Shown here piece after piece: positions 17,985 to 28,000 of a stretch of DNA of 64,000 bases. Source of the DNA: Marivirga lumbricoides. Its GTDB lineage: Bacteria; Bacteroidota; Bacteroidia; Cytophagales; Cyclobacteriaceae. A program made the position numbers and the translations under genes. How positions within the stretch are numbered: the first letter of the stretch is position 1; every line of letters begins with the position of its first letter. The stretch spans positions 1-64,000 of the forward strand of contig NZ_BMEC01000014.1 of NCBI RefSeq assembly GCF_014636295.1, written 5' to 3'. A model generated the notes under the pieces. The model did no database searches and was not told the origin of the DNA. It saw only the letters and a program-made list of their open reading frames with translations.

Positions 17985-18401
17985 ATGAATAGCAAAAGAT
18001 TTTTGGAATTTTACTGTATAGCCCTACTTACTGCTTTACCATTAAGTAACATCATGGCGCAGAATGATACAGTGTACCTGGATGATAATCAAGAGGTTTT
18101 TTCCGTGGTTTCTCATGATCCGGAACCTATTGGAGGGCGTGAATCTTTTGATAAATGGATTCAGGAGAATTTTAAAGAAGAGTTGAAATCAACAGAGGAT
18201 AATGAGAAAAAGGTGTTTTATGTACAATTTATAGTGGAAGTGGATGGCACCCTTTCCGATATCAAAATAGTAAAAGGTTTTGGAGAGCCTTATGATGATG
18301 AAGTGAAAAGAGTAGTAAAAGAGAACCCAACAAAATGGCGTCCTGCAAGACAAAACAATAAACCTGTAAAGCGAGCAAATCTCATTGCTGTTAAAATCTG
18401 A
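17985..18401 (+). CDS. Secreted TonB C-terminal-domain protein
   Basis: A 138-residue protein with an N-terminal signal or anchor (about residues 1-27, ending SNIMAQ) followed by a TonB-type C-terminal domain. The signature is clear: VFYVQFIVEVDGTLSDIKIVKG, then EVKRVVKENPTKWRPARQ and NKPVKRANLIAV. It lacks the proline-rich periplasmic spacer of true TonB. It is therefore more likely one of the many Bacteroidetes single-domain exported TonB-like proteins than an energy transducer. I prefer ATG 17985 over the upstream TTG at 17973. Confidence 0.75.
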   Translation: MNSKRFLEFYCIALLTALPLSNIMAQNDTVYLDDNQEVFSVVSHDPEPIGGRESFDKWIQENFKEELKSTEDNEKKVFYVQFIVEVDGTLSDIKIVKGFGEPYDDEVKRVVKENPTKWRPARQNNKPVKRANLIAVKI

Positions 18402-18744
18402 AAAGGCCAAAGCATCTGATCCCAGCTTCAGCATAAATAGCAAATTGCTGGGGCAAGATTTCACAAATAATCAACAAATTCATAGGTTTGATTTTATCAG
18501 ACTAAGAGTTTAAAATACTGTTTTACCGAAAAAATTACTTAACAGTATTACCTTTACCTTCAACATCTAGATTTTACCTATTTCGGAATACATACATATC
18601 ATCCCTCTTCCCTGCTTGTAAAAATTAAAAGAATTTTTATTTCTTTCGAAATAATTCCACTATGTTGATCTAAGAAAAAGTGAAAAGTCAAAATAAGATA
18701 GCGCTTCACAATATGTGAACTAAGCGCTTATGACATAGATTTAC
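18402..18744. other. Gap with nested inverted repeat (18700-18728)
   Basis: No gene is seen. AGCGCTT (18700-18706) and AAGCGCT (18722-18728) enclose a second palindrome, TTCACAATATGTGAA. This nested structure ends 16 bp before the start of the broken ATPase gene and may have been its operator. Confidence 0.35.
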
Positions 18745-19337
18745 ATGAACGAAGAAATTAAAAAGCTAAATTAGGACTTGCACAAGGTTACTTCGGTAAA
18801 GGAAACTTTAGTACAACAGCAGTAGTGCTGGAAGAACTGATCTCCAACGAGCCTGATAATTTTGATGCTCAGCTTTTAATGTGTCGTATTCACATGGCAG
18901 AAAACGACCTGAATGAAGCAGTAAAAGTCTATCAGCAATTAAGGGGGCTAAAACCTGATTTTCAAAATGATGAGATAAAAAAAACTCTTGTTAAACTCTG
19001 AAAATATCTCAGAGAAACAAGCTTCAGATTCTTTTTCAGATGATGTAGAATCACATATTTTTGGTAAAAAAGACAAAACAACTTTTAAGGATGTAGGCAG
19101 AATGGCCTACGAAAAGGACCAAATTAGCCTGAAAATTATTCACCCACTTAAGCATGCTGACCTATACAAATCCTACGAAAAAAAATAGGTGGTGGTATAC
19201 TTTTCTACGGACCTCCGGGGTGTGGTAAAACTTTTCTGGCAAAAGCTACCGCCGGTGAAATTGATTCCCAGTTTATTTCTGTCGGTATTGATGATATTCT
19301 GGATATGTACATCGGCCAAAGTGAGAAGAAGCTGAAT
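18745..19337 (+). pseudogene. Frameshifted and truncated TPR-AAA ATPase gene
   Basis: Pieces of one protein are spread over three frames. A start (MNEEIKKL) at 18745 is followed after a shift by a TPR-like segment (LAQGYFGKGNF, then EAVKVYQQLRGLKPDF). After another shift comes a linker frame (about 18980-19188). After a third shift an AAA domain with Walker A follows (GGGILFYGPPGCGKTFLAKA, about 19185-19250) and then YIGQSEKKLNM. The AAA domain stops at 19337 before Walker B, where sequence copied from the 12268-13182 gene begins. An intact relative would be a TPR-AAA ATPase of the Cdc48/FtsH-like group. Confidence 0.8.
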
Positions 19338-19603
19338 ATGATTTTGTGCGGGCTTCCAATTCACTGCAGCTGGATGAAACCATTGCCATTTATACCTCGC
19401 AAATATTAGGCACTCCAGGTCACCTCGGCCTGGTGAATAACAAGCACCCTATGGTGCCGGTAACTACCTACAGCGCAGCTTACCGACTGGTGCTGCATGG
19501 CCTGGCAGCCGAAACCCTTCATGAGATTCTGGTGAATGTGAAGCTAAAGAGGAATTTGGATAGCGTGATTAGCCCGAAGGAGAAGGATTTGGAACAGAAA
19601 TAA
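19338..19603 (+). pseudogene. Truncated second copy of the 12268-13182 gene (3' end)
   Basis: Bases 19338-19594 duplicate 12914-13170 with five silent differences. The encoded 82 residues are identical (from RASNSLQLDE to PKEKDLE), and the frame then ends with a different tail (QK) at TAA 19601-19603. The upstream part of the gene is missing and is replaced by AAA ATPase sequence. The shared bases ATGATTTT at the junction suggest joining through a short homology. The GTG at 19346 could start a short protein, but I regard this as debris. Confidence 0.8.
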
Positions 19604-19714
19604 AGAAAAACCATAATAAAATCAATTAAAATATTGATCTACATCTCTTGTGCCATTTATCCGTATCAAAGTAATTAGGTTCACATCAAACTGAATAAAA
19701 TAGAGAAGATTTTT

Positions 19715-21757
19715 ATGAATAACCCTTTACTTAAAAGCTACAATACTCCCTTTCAAACACCTCCATTTGATCAAATAAAAGCTGCCCATTTTATGCCTGC
19801 CATAGAAGAGGCTATCAAAGAAGCAAACTTAGAAATTGAGGCAATCACTTCTGAAAATGAAGCGCCTACTTTTGAAAACACCGTAGAAGCCCTTGAGTTT
19901 TCAGGCAAAAAGCTACATGATATTGCATCCATTTTATCTAATCTCAATAGTGCGGAAACAAATGAGCAAATTCAAGCTACTGCCAGAGAAGCTTCACCAT
20001 TATTTTCTGAATTCAGTAATAATATCTTCCAAAACACACGCCTTTTTGAGCGCATTAATGCTGTATATGCTAAGAAAGAGGAACTGGGACTGGACAAAGA
20101 GCAAAAGGTGTTGCTGGAGAATAGTTATAAAGCTTTTAAAAGGAATGGAGCCGACCTCAACGTGAAAGACAAGGCACGCTTTAAAGAGATAAGTAAGAGA
20201 TTATCTGAACTAAGCCTCAGTTATGGCGAAAATGTATTAGCCGAAACCAATGAATATGAATTGGTTATTTCCGAAGAAAAAGATTTAAGTGGCCTACCGG
20301 ATTCTGCTATCAAACAAGCTGCTAATACAGCTAAGAGTAAAGGAAAAGAAGGGCAATGGGTATTTAGCTTACAGGCACCTAGCTTCCTTCCCTTTATGGA
20401 AAATGCTGATAACAGAAAATTGAGAGAGCAGCTGTATAAAGCTTATATGGCCAAGGCTAATAAAAATGATGCCCGTGACAATAAAACCATCATTCAGGAA
20501 ATTGTAACCCTTAGAAGTGAGAAAGCAGGCCTACTGGGCTATGCGTCTTACGCAGATTACGTGCTGGAGGAAAGGATGGCAGAGGATAAATTTAAGGTGC
20601 AGAAATTCCTCGATGACCTCTTACAACAAGCCCTGCCAAAAGCAAAGGAAGAAGTATCTGAAATTAAAGCTTTTATACAGGAGTTAGGGGATGATATTGA
20701 CTTGCAACGATGGGATTGGGCCTACTATTCTGAAAAGCTGAAGAAGAAAAAGTATGCCATCGATGATGAGTTATTAAGACCTTATTTTAAACTGGAAAAT
20801 GTTTTGGATGGTGTCTTTCAGACCGCTGAAAAATTATATGATATCCGTTTTGAGGAGCTAAAGAATATCCCTGTGTACCATGAGGATGTTACCACTTATG
20901 AAGTTAAAAATATGGCTGGTGAGCATGTAGCTATTTTCTATACCGATTTTCATCCAAGAGAGGGAAAGCGCGGTGGTGCCTGGATGACCGGCTATCGGGA
21001 TCAATATAGAAGAGACGGAGAAGACATAAGACCACTGGTTTCAAATGTGTGTAATTTCACCCCATCTTCACCAGGAAACCCAAGTTTACTCACTTTCAAT
21101 GAGGTAACTACCTTATTCCATGAGTTTGGTCACGCCTTGCATGCTATGCTGGCCAATAGTAAATATGCTAGTCTTTCGGGAGCCAATGTATACTGGGACT
21201 TTGTGGAATTGCCCTCACAAATCTTTGAGAATTGGTGTTACGAAAAGGAATGCCTCGATTTATTCGCCAGGCACTATGAGACAGGAGAAAAGATTCCTCA
21301 GGAGTACATCGAAAAGATTAAGGCGAGCAGCACCTACCATGAAGCCTACGCCACAGTGCGGCAGATAAGTTTAGCCCTTCTGGATATGGCTTATTTTAGC
21401 CTCGATCATGAAGCCGCTCAAAGCATTGCAGACATAACTAAGTTTGAAGAAGGGGCTATGGCTTCTACAGAATTATTCCCTAAAGTAAAAGATGCTATGA
21501 TGAGTACACAGTTTGGTCATATTTTCGCTGGAGGTTATGCCTCAGGTTATTATAGCTACAAATGGGCAGAAGTATTAGATGCTGATGCATTTTCACTTTT
21601 TAAAGAAAAAGGCATATTCAATAAGGAAGTAGCAAAATCTTTTAAAGATAATATACTTTCAAAAGGGGGAAGTGAGCACCCGATGGAGCTGTACAAAAGA
21701 TTTAGAGGAAGAGCGCCAAAAATTGATGCATTGCTTGAAAGAGCAGGTTTAAAATAA
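19715..21757 (+). CDS. dcp: M3 family zinc metallopeptidase, peptidyl-dipeptidase Dcp-like
   Basis: A 680-residue cytoplasmic oligopeptidase. The zinc motif HEFGHALHAM lies near residue 469, and the third ligand is in the following ENWCYE helix region. N-terminal helical framework motifs typical of M3A (NPLLKSYNTPFQTPPFDQIK, and FENTVEALEFSG) are present. The length fits Dcp/oligopeptidase A, and lack of a signal peptide argues for a cytoplasmic role in degrading short peptides. The start at ATG 19715 is 111 bp after the pseudogene. A terminator follows. Whether it is a Dcp (dipeptide-releasing) or an OpdA type cannot be settled by eye. Confidence 0.9.
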   Translation: MNNPLLKSYNTPFQTPPFDQIKAAHFMPAIEEAIKEANLEIEAITSENEAPTFENTVEALEFSGKKLHDIASILSNLNSAETNEQIQATAREASPLFSEFSNNIFQNTRLFERINAVYAKKEELGLDKEQKVLLENSYKAFKRNGADLNVKDKARFKEISKRLSELSLSYGENVLAETNEYELVISEEKDLSGLPDSAIKQAANTAKSKGKEGQWVFSLQAPSFLPFMENADNRKLREQLYKAYMAKANKNDARDNKTIIQEIVTLRSEKAGLLGYASYADYVLEERMAEDKFKVQKFLDDLLQQALPKAKEEVSEIKAFIQELGDDIDLQRWDWAYYSEKLKKKKYAIDDELLRPYFKLENVLDGVFQTAEKLYDIRFEELKNIPVYHEDVTTYEVKNMAGEHVAIFYTDFHPREGKRGGAWMTGYRDQYRRDGEDIRPLVSNVCNFTPSSPGNPSLLTFNEVTTLFHEFGHALHAMLANSKYASLSGANVYWDFVELPSQIFENWCYEKECLDLFARHYETGEKIPQEYIEKIKASSTYHEAYATVRQISLALLDMAYFSLDHEAAQSIADITKFEEGAMASTELFPKVKDAMMSTQFGHIFAGGYASGYYSYKWAEVLDADAFSLFKEKGIFNKEVAKSFKDNILSKGGSEHPMELYKRFRGRAPKIDALLERAGLK

Positions 21758-21782
21758 TCTTTTTAATTAGTTAAAAGTACGC

Positions 21783-21813
21783 AAAGCCTTTCACAGACAT
21801 GGAAGGCTTTTTT
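21783..21813 (+). terminator. Terminator after the M3 peptidase gene
   Basis: AAAGCCTT and AAGGCTTT pair over a 12-nt loop, followed by further Ts. It lies 26 bp after the stop codon. Confidence 0.8.
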
Positions 21814-21931
21814 AGCCACTTAGTTAGGCTGCTCCTTATTGAAAAACCATACATAGAGGCTAAAACAATGGTTTGTCTATTTTATTGGTAAAAAAAAGAC
21901 AGCAAACTTTAAAAACCATAGCCTGAAATGA

Positions 21932-21963
21932 AAAAAGCTATCTTAATGGTAAGACAGCTTTTT
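21932..21963 (-). terminator. Terminator of the SusC/SusD/phosphoesterase operon
   Basis: AAAAAGCT and AGCTTTTT form a stem that reads as a terminator on either strand. It lies 57 bp beyond the stop of the minus-strand phosphoesterase gene and faces the M3 peptidase terminator. Confidence 0.65.
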
Positions 21964-22019
21964 CATTTACATAAGAAGTTAAACAGTTATTTGAAACATT
22001 GTAATAATTCAGACGCACA

Positions 22020-23504
22020 CTACACTATTTCTCTGTAAATATTTCCAAAGCGATCTATGACTTCCACCTCCACTTTTTTAGCCTGTTCATTCGGTTTAAA
22101 ATAAAACATATGATCTGTTAGTTGAGGGTCTACCCATGTTCTTCGCTCAGGTAAATCAGGCCCATCATGCAGCTTAATACTTAAAGGGTCACAGCTTGTT
22201 ATTCGGATGAGCTCTCCTTTTCTTATTCCATCTTCATACCAGTATGCCTGCCATGCTTTATCCCAATTCCAAATGTTCACACTGTGTAAATCAGGATATG
22301 ATCTATGCTGATTTTTGCCAAACACTCTAAACTGATGATTTTTCGCATGACCCGTTGCCTTATAATACCACTTTAGTTCCGAGCCCTTTGCGCTATACAC
22401 TCCGTAGCCATTAGGAGTTCCATCATGGCAAATAGGGCCACTCCACCAGGCACCGCAAACTGTACCATGACAATGTTCATACCTGCTATCACTGACCACG
22501 TTATCATTAAAATGGGTATGTCCTGACATAATATGAGTATTAAAGGGTGCTAATAAATGATACAAATGCTCCCTATTTGATAATACACTCGCTATATGGT
22601 TATCCTTAGGATATCGATGGATAGCTCCTGTAACCGCTGGTATATGCATTGAAACCACTAATGTCGATCCTGGCTCAACAAACTTTAAATCTTGTTCTAG
22701 CCATGCAAGTTGCTCCTCTTGAATGTAGCCTATGTAATGATGTTTATCCCCAATAAAGAAAACATCGTCAAGCACAACATAGTGAACCTCTCCCCTGTTG
22801 AAGGAATAAAATGTTGGCCCATATTGCTTTTTAAAAGTTGGGCTCATGGTTGCATCGCTTCTATTACCAAGGTCAGCATCATGGTTGCCAATTACTTCAA
22901 AGAAAGGAATGTTCATTTGCTGAACAGACTGGTTGTAGCTATCAAATAATTCCAGCTTATCAAATACTAAATCCCCACAGCCAATACCAAATGTATTAGG
23001 AGTATTTAATTCACGAATAGTTTCAATAAAATCAGGTGTTGAAACATTTAAAAGCTGTTGTGCTTCATATGAATTTTGTATTTGCGGATCTGCTAATAGA
23101 AGGAAGCTATGATTAGTATCAGATTCTTCTAGCGGTTTAAGGTCAAAAACCAGCTTATTATTTTTTCCTCTTTTATTAATCCATTTAAAAAAATTAGCAG
23201 AACCATTTGCAAGGCGGTCTATCTCATAGCCAGCAGGAATGCTGATAAAAACAAAGTCCTGCTGGGTGGAGCTAGCAAATTTAAATTCACCATCAGTATT
23301 GGTTTTCACCAAGGTGACACCGTCAGATACTACCACATTTTTCACTCCTTTTCCCTTTGAAATAACTCTTCCGGAAATATTTAGAATAAAATGTTGGGTA
23401 TTTGCTGAAGCATTGCTACCATGAGAAAGTGTGCTCCCCAGAAAGGGGAGCGCACCAAATCCTAAACCTAATTTTTTTATAAAACTTCTTCTGTCATTAT
23501 TCAT
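22020..23504 (-). CDS. Calcineurin-like phosphoesterase, Tat-type signal
   Basis: A 494-residue exported metallophosphoesterase. The N-terminus has a twin-arginine signal (DRRSFIKKLGLGFG). An Ig-like N-terminal domain follows (about residues 40-125), then the catalytic domain with LADPQ, GCGDLVFD, GNHDAD, SMHIPA and SGHTHF metal-binding motifs. A C-terminal domain seen in Bacteroidetes members of this group ends the protein. It is the last gene of the sigma/FecR/SusC/SusD set, 7 bp after susD. I infer that it removes phosphate from a substrate brought to or across the outer membrane. The substrate is unknown. Confidence 0.9.
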   Translation of the reverse strand: MNNDRRSFIKKLGLGFGALPFLGSTLSHGSNASANTQHFILNISGRVISKGKGVKNVVVSDGVTLVKTNTDGEFKFASSTQQDFVFISIPAGYEIDRLANGSANFFKWINKRGKNNKLVFDLKPLEESDTNHSFLLLADPQIQNSYEAQQLLNVSTPDFIETIRELNTPNTFGIGCGDLVFDKLELFDSYNQSVQQMNIPFFEVIGNHDADLGNRSDATMSPTFKKQYGPTFYSFNRGEVHYVVLDDVFFIGDKHHYIGYIQEEQLAWLEQDLKFVEPGSTLVVSMHIPAVTGAIHRYPKDNHIASVLSNREHLYHLLAPFNTHIMSGHTHFNDNVVSDSRYEHCHGTVCGAWWSGPICHDGTPNGYGVYSAKGSELKWYYKATGHAKNHQFRVFGKNQHRSYPDLHSVNIWNWDKAWQAYWYEDGIRKGELIRITSCDPLSIKLHDGPDLPERRTWVDPQLTDHMFYFKPNEQAKKVEVEVIDRFGNIYREIV

Positions 23505-23511
23505 TCATAAT

Positions 23512-25026
23512 TTATTTTAATAACCACATTACTTTATTTATCTCATCGAAACCTTCATATTGCCTCTCAAGTGCTTCAATTAAATTTTCACGGTTAAAAT
23601 TAGTTTCTGAAGTAGGATATAGCCATCTGGCAGGAACAGCTTCTTTGTTATTTTGATTAAGACTAGATGCTGGGTTTATAGGGAAATGTGGATATTTTAC
23701 TCTTCTATATTGATAGTAGCTTTCGTAAGGATCCTGCATAAAATGTAATAAATAGCGCTGTAACCAGACTTGCTGTAGTTGCTCATCTTTATTGGTTTTA
23801 AATGCAGCTTCTCCGGTAAAATAGTTATCAATATACTCCTGAGTAATAACTCTTCCGTGAGCGTAATCTGTATTTATTTCCTTAAAAGGCTCCAGAGCTG
23901 AGCGTGTTCCTTCTTCATAATAATCCTTAGCTGCTCCACCAATCCATCCTTTAAGTGAGGCTTCTGCCAGAATCAACTGCTGCTCAGCATAAGTAATGAG
24001 CATCCTTGGCTCACCAATAATTTCGTTCTGATACCTGAGATTAATTATAGAATAGGCCCCATCTTTATGCCCAGCATTCATTTTCTCAAATTCCAATGAA
24101 ACATCTAACCCTACATATGCAGTTGAATCATCTTCCTCCTTATTATTTTTAATTTCAACACTTGCAGGTTCTCCAAAGTAAAACAATCTATAATCATGAA
24201 GTTTGTTAAGATTGCTTACCAACAAAGAGCTTAACAAGGTTCTACCTGTGAACATATCATTTGTACTGTAAAGAGGATATGAATTCACACTATTGTACTC
24301 AAGACCAAAATAGTCAGCAGTAGATTGTAATAAATTATTCTCTTGCACTATTTGAGCAAAACGATTCTTTACCTGGATAGTAGTTTCACCTTCCTTCTCA
24401 CTCAAAGCCATTAAAACTTTTAAGGCAAAGGAATTAACGGCTCTTCTCCATTTTTCAGGATCTCCATTATAGGTAGAAGGGTCTCCAGAAAAAACCTTTC
24501 CTGTAGCAAAGTATTCATCAGCTTCTTTCAACTCATTTAAAATACCTTCAAAGACTTTTTCCTGTAAATCATAAGCAGGTTTTTGTAGTCCTGCATCTGC
24601 TATTCCGGCCTGAGTATATGGTATATCACCAACTTTCATGGTAGCCTGATAAAAAATGTAGGCTCTGGCAAACTTAGCTAATCCCCGGTACGAGTTCTCA
24701 AGGTTACTTCCTTCAGAATATTCTACCATCTTATCAATATTAGTTAAAAGAGTAAAGCTATTAAAGTCCGTGTTGCCTAAGCTGTTATACTGGCTACCCA
24801 TTATGCCTTCATTAGCATAACCTACATATTTAGGAAGCGCATTCTGACTAATAAACTGTTTTGCATCTCCAGAATACTTGGCCATACCTAAAACAACCTT
24901 AGTAAATAAAATAGTAGAACTAACTTTAGAAGGTGTATTAGGGTTGGTATTTATTTCATCAAACTTTTCGCAAGCGCTAAACCCAATTAGAAGAATGCTT
25001 AGAGCAATTATAGATAAATATTTCAT
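23512..25026 (-). CDS. SusD/RagB-like outer-membrane lipoprotein
   Basis: This 504-residue partner of the adjacent SusC forms the lid that captures ligand on the cell surface. The lipoprotein signal ends in GFSAC. EKFDEINTNPNTPSKVSS directly after the Cys is typical of the SusD-like group 2 proteins. TPR-like helices include ARAYIFYQATMKVGDIPYTQA and NSFALKVLMALSEKEGE. It starts 13 bp after susC ends. The partner phosphoesterase suggests a phosphorylated ligand, but nothing in SusD itself tells the ligand. Confidence 0.92.
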   Translation of the reverse strand: MKYLSIIALSILLIGFSACEKFDEINTNPNTPSKVSSTILFTKVVLGMAKYSGDAKQFISQNALPKYVGYANEGIMGSQYNSLGNTDFNSFTLLTNIDKMVEYSEGSNLENSYRGLAKFARAYIFYQATMKVGDIPYTQAGIADAGLQKPAYDLQEKVFEGILNELKEADEYFATGKVFSGDPSTYNGDPEKWRRAVNSFALKVLMALSEKEGETTIQVKNRFAQIVQENNLLQSTADYFGLEYNSVNSYPLYSTNDMFTGRTLLSSLLVSNLNKLHDYRLFYFGEPASVEIKNNKEEDDSTAYVGLDVSLEFEKMNAGHKDGAYSIINLRYQNEIIGEPRMLITYAEQQLILAEASLKGWIGGAAKDYYEEGTRSALEPFKEINTDYAHGRVITQEYIDNYFTGEAAFKTNKDEQLQQVWLQRYLLHFMQDPYESYYQYRRVKYPHFPINPASSLNQNNKEAVPARWLYPTSETNFNRENLIEALERQYEGFDEINKVMWLLK

Positions 25027-25039
25027 TTCTTAATTTTTT

Positions 25040-28000
25040 TTAAAATGTTAAATCGACATTAAAACCTAAGTACCTGATTGAAGGGTCACTGAAATTTTCT
25101 GATCCTCCATCTATATCAGAATACCTGAATTCTTTAGCCCAGTAAAAAACATTTTGGCCTATTAGAGATAAAGAACAATTTTGAGCACCAAATTTTGAAG
25201 TGAAAGATTTTGGTACATTGTAACCTAATGATACTTCGCGAATTTTAAAGAAGGTGGCGTCATAAGCATCATATGCTGAAGGGCTCCCCCCCCAGGCCGT
25301 TCCTTTATGTATAGTTTGAACGTAAGAAGCATATCCTACCTTAACATCATTTGGTGAATACTTCCGTGTATCAGAAAGTATATTTCCGTAGGTATCATAA
25401 GTAGCTTCACCAGAAACCACTTTTACACCTTTTCCTATATAATTAGCAGTTCCGGGGTTGGTTGCATCTAAATATCTTTCTTCTGTTTGTGAATCAGGAT
25501 GGTTACCCGACTGCCACATATAAATTTCTGTTGTAGCTTGTGCTAATCCACCAATTCGTCCATCAGCTGAAATCCCCAGTCTGAAATTTTTATATTGAAG
25601 CGTAGTATTTATTCCCCATATGGCATCAGGGTCGGAATAACCATAAACAGATTGGTAAGGTGAATATTGAGGCAATCCATTATTATGGATAATGTTACCT
25701 TCGCTGTCTTTTAAAAAATCTTGCAACGTAAAATGATCAACTCTCTCCCCGACTTTCACCCAGGGAACATCTTGAGAATATTCAGAATCTAGCTGGGTAT
25801 AATAACGGGCATATTTTGACCAGTTTAAACCTACATCCCAACGGAAATTATCTGAAATAACAGGGGTAAAATTAGCTGTCAATTCTACACCCCTCCTGGT
25901 TATTTCTTCACTTGAGTTCACATAAGTATTATAATAACCTGTTGAAGGGCTTAAACCAGCCTGTCTTAAAAAATCATACATCCTTTTGCTGTAATAAGTA
26001 GCGTCAAGTGAAGCACGTTTACCTAAAAAACTAATTAAGGTACCTACTTCATATGTATCAGCCGATTCCGCTTTTACATCCATACCTCTCATTGTAGTTG
26101 GGTAAGTTGCAGCACTTAGGTTGTCCCAAGCATTATTTGTAATTTCATACACAGAGTTTGTAGTGTAAATTCCAGGAGGTGTTTTTGAAGTTGCAAATGA
26201 ACCTCTAATATTCCAGGATGATAACCATTCGCCTGTATTTAGTAGTTCTGAAGGTGCGAAATTAGCCGAAACAGAAGGGTAAGCATATGATCTTGTAGAC
26301 TCTGGCAAAGTGGAACTCCAATCATTTCTTAATGTTCCTTCTAAAAAGAACAAGTTTTTATAAGAGACAGCCATTCGGCCAAACACACTGTTAACTTGTT
26401 GTTTATATAAAACAGAATTTGTTTTGACGTTATTAAGCGATGATTTTAAGGAATAGAAACCTGGAATTGTCAATCCGCCTGATGTCATAGATTCAATACC
26501 TTCATCTCTTTTAAAGAATAAAGTTCCACCTACAAAAGCATCAATCATGATATTTCCGAAATTTCTTTTTGCAGTAACTAAGAGATCATTATTGATACTA
26601 TAACCTCTTCCAAGTCCCATATTATAAGAACCATTCTGTGATTCTCCCCATATTTCTCCTCCTCCCTGCAAAACTTTAGCTGTACCAGCACTTACATAAG
26701 AGCCTTTTGAAATAGTAACTATCTGCTGGTCATTGTAGTTATCTAATCCTGTTCTCATTGAAATATCTAACCAGGAATTGATGTCATACTTAAGACCAAG
26801 TGTTCCGTTGAACACACTTCTATCTATACCATGTGTCCGCTCATACCTATCAAAATAAGGGTTATTATTTGTAGCCCGGTAGCTGTGGTTTTGAACTTCG
26901 TCTTCCAGCATCCAATAATTTTTGTATTGCCTGATGTCATAATCAGGAGCAGACCATACCAGAAGATTATACATTGGATCATAGGCTGTATATCCACTAA
27001 AACCAATATTTGGTGATTTTTGACTATTATAAGCCATTGAAGAAGATAAAGAGAATTTATCCATCTTAATTTCACCACCTATACTGTAGGTTACTTTATC
27101 ATAAACAGAGTTAGCATACTGACCTTTATTTTGCACCCACGCAACGGATGATCTTATGCTTCCTTTTTCTCCTTGCTGGGTTACACTTAAACTATTATTT
27201 ATAATGTAGCCTTGCTCCAGGAAATTTTCAAAATTATTCGCTCCTCTGGCAATAAATGGCATGGGCTCATACTCCATAGTTTGTGGATTCCATTGATTAA
27301 CGATTTGCCCCTCCATTGGAGGTCCCCATGCACCTCCTCCTCCTGAAATGTAAGTATTGTCATCAGTATTTACTTCGCGCCCATAAGTGGTTTGCTGTTC
27401 CGGAATAGCAAGAAAACCTGCACTAAACATAGTACTACTGTTTAGCGTAATAGAAAGTCCATTTTGATCGGCTCCTTTCTTAGTAGTTACCATTATTGCA
27501 CCACTAGCTCCTCTATAGCCGTATAATGCCGAAGCTGTTGCCCCTTTCAGAACGCTAATACTTTCTATATTGTCTGCCGGAATATCACGCAAAGTAATAT
27601 TCCCGTAAGGCACCCCATCTATAACCAAAAGCGGTGTTTCACCTCTTAATTGAATATCTGGTGCTTCAGCAAATTCAGTGCTATTTTTTATTAATAAACC
27701 AGATACTTTACCGGTTAAAGACGTAGCCACATCCACTCCTTTTACTTTATCCAGTTTATCTCCACTTACTTTTTGAGCAGCATAACCTAACTCATTTTCT
27801 GATCTCTCAATACTAAAAGCCGTTACCACAACCTCCCCAAGTGTAGAGATATCTTCCTCTAACACTATCTCGAAAGTAACCTGAGATCCTATGTTTATGG
27901 ACTTTGTAGCATACCCAATGTAGCTCACCACTAGTGTTTGTGCTTTATCCGATATATCTAAAGTGAAATTACCATCAATATCGGTAACAGTTCCTTTTCC

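Noticed and set aside
18988-19188. 66-residue frame that could be read as a separate small protein
   Set aside because: It is the middle piece of a frameshifted TPR-AAA ATPase, continuous with sequence in the neighbouring frames on both sides.
12914-19594. Integrative element bounded by the 257-bp repeat
   Set aside because: No integrase, excisionase or transfer gene lies between the copies, and the repeat is much longer than usual attachment cores. I keep it only as a hypothesis.
19346-19603. 85-residue frame that could be called a gene
   Set aside because: It is the duplicated 3' end of the 12268-13182 gene with no promoter or natural start. The GTG lies inside the copied segment.
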